A stretch of 64,000 nt of DNA from Pseudomonadota bacterium (GTDB taxonomy: Bacteria > Pseudomonadota > Alphaproteobacteria > Acetobacterales > Acetobacteraceae), in NCBI GenBank assembly GCA_021808055.1, contig JAKBCH010000005.1, forward strand, positions 1-64,000, in the 5' to 3' direction. Shown here in pieces: positions 61,032-64,000 of this stretch (within the stretch, counting starts at the first letter, position 1; the number at the start of each line of letters is the position of its first letter). The translations under genes and the position numbers were made by a program. The notes under the pieces were generated by a model that was given only the letters and a program-made list of their open reading frames with translations, was not told where the DNA came from and searched no databases.

Positions 61032-61652
61032 ATGAGGGGTATGAAACATATTTTCCGCTCCGTGGCCCTGGCATTGGCTGGTGGCTTGATGATGGCTCCA
61101 GCAGCCTTGGCCGCAGATTCCGACGCCATAGCGCCGGTTTCTGCGCTCGATGCGGCTTTGATCGTTACAATGAAATCGGGTTTGGCAGGAAAGAAATTTC
61201 AAACCCGGTATGACGCACTGGCACCAGTTGTTAAGCAGACTTATGATCTGCCTGAAGTGACTAAGAATTCAGTGGGCTTGCTGTGGAGTACGTTGCCTGC
61301 ATCCCAACAGAGTGAGTTGATCGATCTATTTACGCAATTCACCGTCTCCAGCTATGTCTCGCAATTTAACAGTTACAGCGGCCAAACGCTTACTGTCATT
61401 CCGCCCGTAAAGGCTCTAGGGCAGAAGAAAATTGTTGAAACCAAATTATCTTCAGACGATGGCGGCGTAGAGCTGGATTATGTGGTTGCCTATACCGATC
61501 ATGCTTGGAAAATCGACGACGTGCTCCTGAACGGCACGATCAGCCAGGTTGCGGTGCACGCCTCTGACTTTGCCTCATTGGTAAAATCTGGAGATGCGTC
61601 TCAATTAATTTCGGCGCTTAAGACGAAAATAGCGGTTCTTCAGAACAGCTAA
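61032..61652 (+). CDS. hpnM: Hopanoid-associated MlaC-like periplasmic protein HpnM
   Basis: A 206-residue periplasmic protein of the MlaC/Ttg2D family, which carries lipids between membranes; the HpnM form (TIGR03481) accompanies hopanoid genes and probably serves hopanoid transport with the RND protein HpnN. Signal peptide about 1-28 (SVALALAGGLMMAPAALAA). The mature part contains RYDALAPVVKQTYDL, FTQFTVSSYVSQFNSY and the family strand WKIDDVLLNGTISQVAVHASDF. Start ATG 61032 (AGGG upstream); ATG 61041 is possible. Ten bases past dxs. Confidence 0.85.
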   Translation: MRGMKHIFRSVALALAGGLMMAPAALAADSDAIAPVSALDAALIVTMKSGLAGKKFQTRYDALAPVVKQTYDLPEVTKNSVGLLWSTLPASQQSELIDLFTQFTVSSYVSQFNSYSGQTLTVIPPVKALGQKKIVETKLSSDDGGVELDYVVAYTDHAWKIDDVLLNGTISQVAVHASDFASLVKSGDASQLISALKTKIAVLQNS

Positions 61653-61688
61653 GTCAATAAATCTTCACATAATAAAATTGAAATCGTT

Positions 61689-62825
61689 TTGCAGATTATT
61701 GCCTTCATTACCGCTTTTTTTGCTCTCATCGGGATGGCTCAGCAATTTTTTGGCGCCATCCTGGTAGAGCAGAACTGCAAAAAATTGCGGGCAAATCCGA
61801 ATAATGCCACCCCTGTATCGATATTTAAGCCGCTTTACGGCTCCGATACCTTAACGGAACTGGCGCTGGAATCCTTTTTTCTGCTCGACTATCCGGTTTA
61901 TCAGCTCATTTTTGGTGTTCAAAACGACACTGACCCCGTGCTGAAGGTGCTTGCAAATTTGCGAACCAAATACCCGTCCTGTGACGTGGCGGTGATGGTG
62001 AATGACACCCTGCATGGGCAAAACCGGAAAGTATCCAATCTTATCAACATGAAGCCGTTGGCAAAACACGAGATTATTGTGCTCTCAGATGCCGATGTTC
62101 ACGTGCCCCCCTATTACTTAAACGCGGTGGTCGCGGCATTAGAAGAGCCTGGCACCGGGCTGGTAACAACGCTTTACACCGGCTTGCCAGAAGATGGCCG
62201 GTTAGCGAACATTTTAGGGGCGGCGCAACTTAATTATAATTTCTTGCCCGGTGCACTTTTGGCGCGCCGTTTGGGCCGCCAAGACTGCATGGGCGTGACC
62301 ATGGCACTTCGTGAGGCCACCTTGAATCAAATTGGCGGGCTCGAGGCCCTTTCCAATTATCTGGCTGATGATCAGGTGCTTGGCCGCCTTGTTCTGGCAA
62401 CCGGTCAAAAAATCGTTCTCGCCCCGGTCATTCCGGCCACAAGCGTTACAGAACAAAATCTTAACGCACTCTTTCGGCATGAATTACGCTGGGCGAGAAC
62501 CATTCGGGCTTTGGTTCCGGGGGCGTATATGGGGACCATATTTCAAATGCCTCTGTTTTGGGCATCCCTTGCTGTGGCTTGTTCGGCCCTTGGCATCTGG
62601 AGTCTTTTGGTGTTCGCCGGCGCGCTTGGCGTGCGCGCTTATACAGCACGGCGAATTGATGCCGCGCTGGGCATCACCTTAAGGCAAAATATTTGGGTTT
62701 TTCTGTTGCGTGATTTCTTTTCCACGCTCATTTATATTGCGAGTTTTATGGGCAACCGCGTTGAGTGGCACGGACAACCCATGATAGCCGATTCCGGACG
62801 GACTGACCCTGGTCGAAAGAAGTGA
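61689..62825 (+). CDS. hpnI: Hopanoid glycosyltransferase HpnI
   Basis: A 378-residue membrane GT2/GT21-type transferase like ceramide glucosyltransferase; characterised HpnI adds N-acetylglucosamine to bacteriohopanetetrol on the way to the cyclitol ether. It has an N-terminal membrane helix (about 3-23), VSIFKPLYGSDTL, a DxD in VLSDADVHVP (D134, D136), YLADDQVLGR and the (Q/R)xxRW-type motif HELRWAR, then two C-terminal hydrophobic segments. The start is a TTG at 61689, chosen because it includes the N-terminal helix; no clear ribosome binding site is seen. hpnJ follows by eight bases. Confidence 0.87.
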   Translation: MQIIAFITAFFALIGMAQQFFGAILVEQNCKKLRANPNNATPVSIFKPLYGSDTLTELALESFFLLDYPVYQLIFGVQNDTDPVLKVLANLRTKYPSCDVAVMVNDTLHGQNRKVSNLINMKPLAKHEIIVLSDADVHVPPYYLNAVVAALEEPGTGLVTTLYTGLPEDGRLANILGAAQLNYNFLPGALLARRLGRQDCMGVTMALREATLNQIGGLEALSNYLADDQVLGRLVLATGQKIVLAPVIPATSVTEQNLNALFRHELRWARTIRALVPGAYMGTIFQMPLFWASLAVACSALGIWSLLVFAGALGVRAYTARRIDAALGITLRQNIWVFLLRDFFSTLIYIASFMGNRVEWHGQPMIADSGRTDPGRKK

Positions 62826-62833
62826 GTGACACG

Positions 62834-64000
62834 ATGACAATGAAAACCTTGTTCCTGCAACCTCCTTCCTTTGATGGATTCGACGGTGGTGCCGGGTCGC
62901 GTTACCAGGCGCGGCGTGAGATTAAAAGCTTCTGGTTTCCAACCTGGCTCGCTCAACCCGCAGCGCTTTTGCCGGATTCAACGCTAATCGATGCCCCCCC
63001 TGCCCGCTTAGGCATGGCAGATGTGCTCCCGCACGCCAAAACCCATCAACTGCTCATCATTCATACCTCAACGCCTTCTTTTGGTAATGATGTGAAGGTG
63101 GCCGAGGAGTTTAAGAAATTAAACCCGGCTATGCTGGTGGGTTTTGTAGGTGCCAAAGTTGCCGTGCAGCCGGTGGAATCACTTGAGCGCGCACCCGTGC
63201 TGGATTTCGTTTGTGGCAATGAATTTGATTTCACCATTAAAGAAATTGCCGAGGGTAAACCCCTGGTCGACGTTCAAGGGATCTGGTGGCGCAATGCAGC
63301 CGGGGAGATCATCAAAAACGAAGATCGCCCGCTGCTCATGAATATGGATGAATTGCCGTTCGTCGTGGATGTTTATAAGAAGCACCTGAAGATGGAGGAT
63401 TACTTCATCGGCTATCTGAAGCATCCTTATATTTCCATTTACACTGGCCGCGGCTGCAAATCTCATTGCACATTCTGCCTTTGGCCGCAGACGGTTGGTG
63501 GCCATAAATATCGCACGCGTTCCGTGGAAAACGTCATCGCCGAAGTAAAGCGCGCGATTGAGCTGTTCCCGAACGTGCAAGAGATTATGTTCGATGACGA
63601 CACCTTCACGGATAACCTGCCGCGCGCTGAAGAAATTGCAAAGGAGCTCGGCAAGCTCAAAATATCCTGGTCCTGTAACGCCAAGGCCAACGTGCCGTAC
63701 AACACACTCAAAATTCTAAAAGAAAACGGGCTGCGCTTGCTATTGGTGGGCTACGAATCTGGCAATCAACAGATTTTACACAATATCAAAAAAGGTATGC
63801 GTATCGACGTCGCGAAGCGGTTCACCGCAGATTGCCATAAATTGGGGATCAAAATTCACGGCACCTTCATTGTTGGCCTGCCGGGCGAAACAAAAGAAAC
63901 GTTGAAGGAAACGATTGCATTCGCCAAAGAGATCAATCCGCATACCATTCAGGTCTCTTTGGCTGCGCCATACCCTGGCACGTTCCTGTTCAATCAGGCC
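62834..64000 (+). CDS. hpnJ: Hopanoid radical-SAM protein HpnJ (partial, cut by window end)
   Basis: Starts at ATG 62834 and stays open to the window end (389 codons; full length is usually about 470). The N-terminal part has a B12-binding-like fold (MKTLFLQPPSFDGFDGGAG after two codons; LLIIHTSTPSFGND), then the radical-SAM cluster motif CKSHCTFC (C208, C212, C215) in YTGRGCKSHCTFCLWPQ. HpnJ rearranges the hopanoid-bound sugar to the five-membered cyclitol of bacteriohopanetetrol cyclitol ether. It follows hpnI directly, as in known clusters; hpnK (deacetylase) would be expected beyond the edge. Confidence 0.9.
   Translation, partial: MTMKTLFLQPPSFDGFDGGAGSRYQARREIKSFWFPTWLAQPAALLPDSTLIDAPPARLGMADVLPHAKTHQLLIIHTSTPSFGNDVKVAEEFKKLNPAMLVGFVGAKVAVQPVESLERAPVLDFVCGNEFDFTIKEIAEGKPLVDVQGIWWRNAAGEIIKNEDRPLLMNMDELPFVVDVYKKHLKMEDYFIGYLKHPYISIYTGRGCKSHCTFCLWPQTVGGHKYRTRSVENVIAEVKRAIELFPNVQEIMFDDDTFTDNLPRAEEIAKELGKLKISWSCNAKANVPYNTLKILKENGLRLLLVGYESGNQQILHNIKKGMRIDVAKRFTADCHKLGIKIHGTFIVGLPGETKETLKETIAFAKEINPHTIQVSLAAPYPGTFLFNQA

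Overview
The window looks like a chromosome segment of an alphaproteobacterium, most likely an acidophilic member of the Acetobacteraceae (Acidocella/Acidiphilium-like). This is an inference. It rests on the gene order rpiB-glyA-nrdR-ribD-ribE-ribB-ribH-nusB-thiL, an hpn (hopanoid) locus with dxs and ispH built in, split glutamate-synthase-like glx/mgs genes, Hint_2-domain surface proteins, and the codon use. Almost all DNA is coding, and most intergenic gaps are under 200 bases. No rRNA, CRISPR array, prophage or plasmid functions are visible. The only mobile-element trace is an IS3-type fragment at the left edge.

Layout. 0-1 kb: IS3 orfA remnant, the tail of an unknown gene with its terminator, and an Rrf2 regulator. 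1-15 kb: a cell-envelope block with a small Hint_2 surface protein, an FAD oxidoreductase, a tandem GT-B glycosyltransferase with an in-frame stop, a transglutaminase/DUF2126 protein with a coupled small coiled-coil protein, a GT8 transferase, and tyrS behind two AT-rich tandem GT87-like membrane proteins. 15-26 kb: anmK, an STT3-like membrane protein, an FMN-binding glutamate-synthase-like protein, a PhoR-type kinase, the divergent lpoA-like/rsmI pair, pdxH, fabI, aroC and a degenerate GGDEF protein. 26-37 kb: two small secreted proteins around a composite palindromic repeat, rpsD, a very large Hint_2 surface protein broken at a G9 tract, rnr, an S41 protease and rpmG. 36-47 kb: a zinc-ribbon metallopeptidase, the rpiB-to-thiL operon (riboflavin, one-carbon and thiamine metabolism), a Sel1 protein and hemB. 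47-55 kb: an SDR, an NDUFAF6-like protein, Fe-SOD, a GNAT protein, the glxBCD(mgsABC)-glnT/gmaS operon and a zinc alcohol dehydrogenase. 55-64 kb: tRNA-Lys and the hopanoid side-chain locus hpnG / hpnH-ispH / dxs-hpnM-hpnI-hpnJ, with hpnJ cut by the window edge.

How the genes work together. Dxs and IspH are the first and last enzymes of the MEP isoprenoid pathway. They sit among genes that extend (HpnH, HpnG), decorate (HpnI, HpnJ) and probably move (HpnM) C35 hopanoids. The rib genes cover riboflavin synthesis after the GTP cyclohydrolase step, but the cyclohydrolase-like domain of the RibB protein has lost its signature residues. The glx/mgs-glnT operon is laid out like the N-methylglutamate pathway of methylamine use, yet no N-methylglutamate dehydrogenase genes are seen.

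Points most worth following up: the G9 tract that breaks a roughly 1,400-residue surface protein in a way that slippage could repair; the in-frame TAA near the end of the tandem glycosyltransferase; the glx/mgs-glnT operon; the hairpin that contains the ribosome binding site of the zinc-ribbon metallopeptidase; and the composite palindrome at 26.7-26.9 kb.
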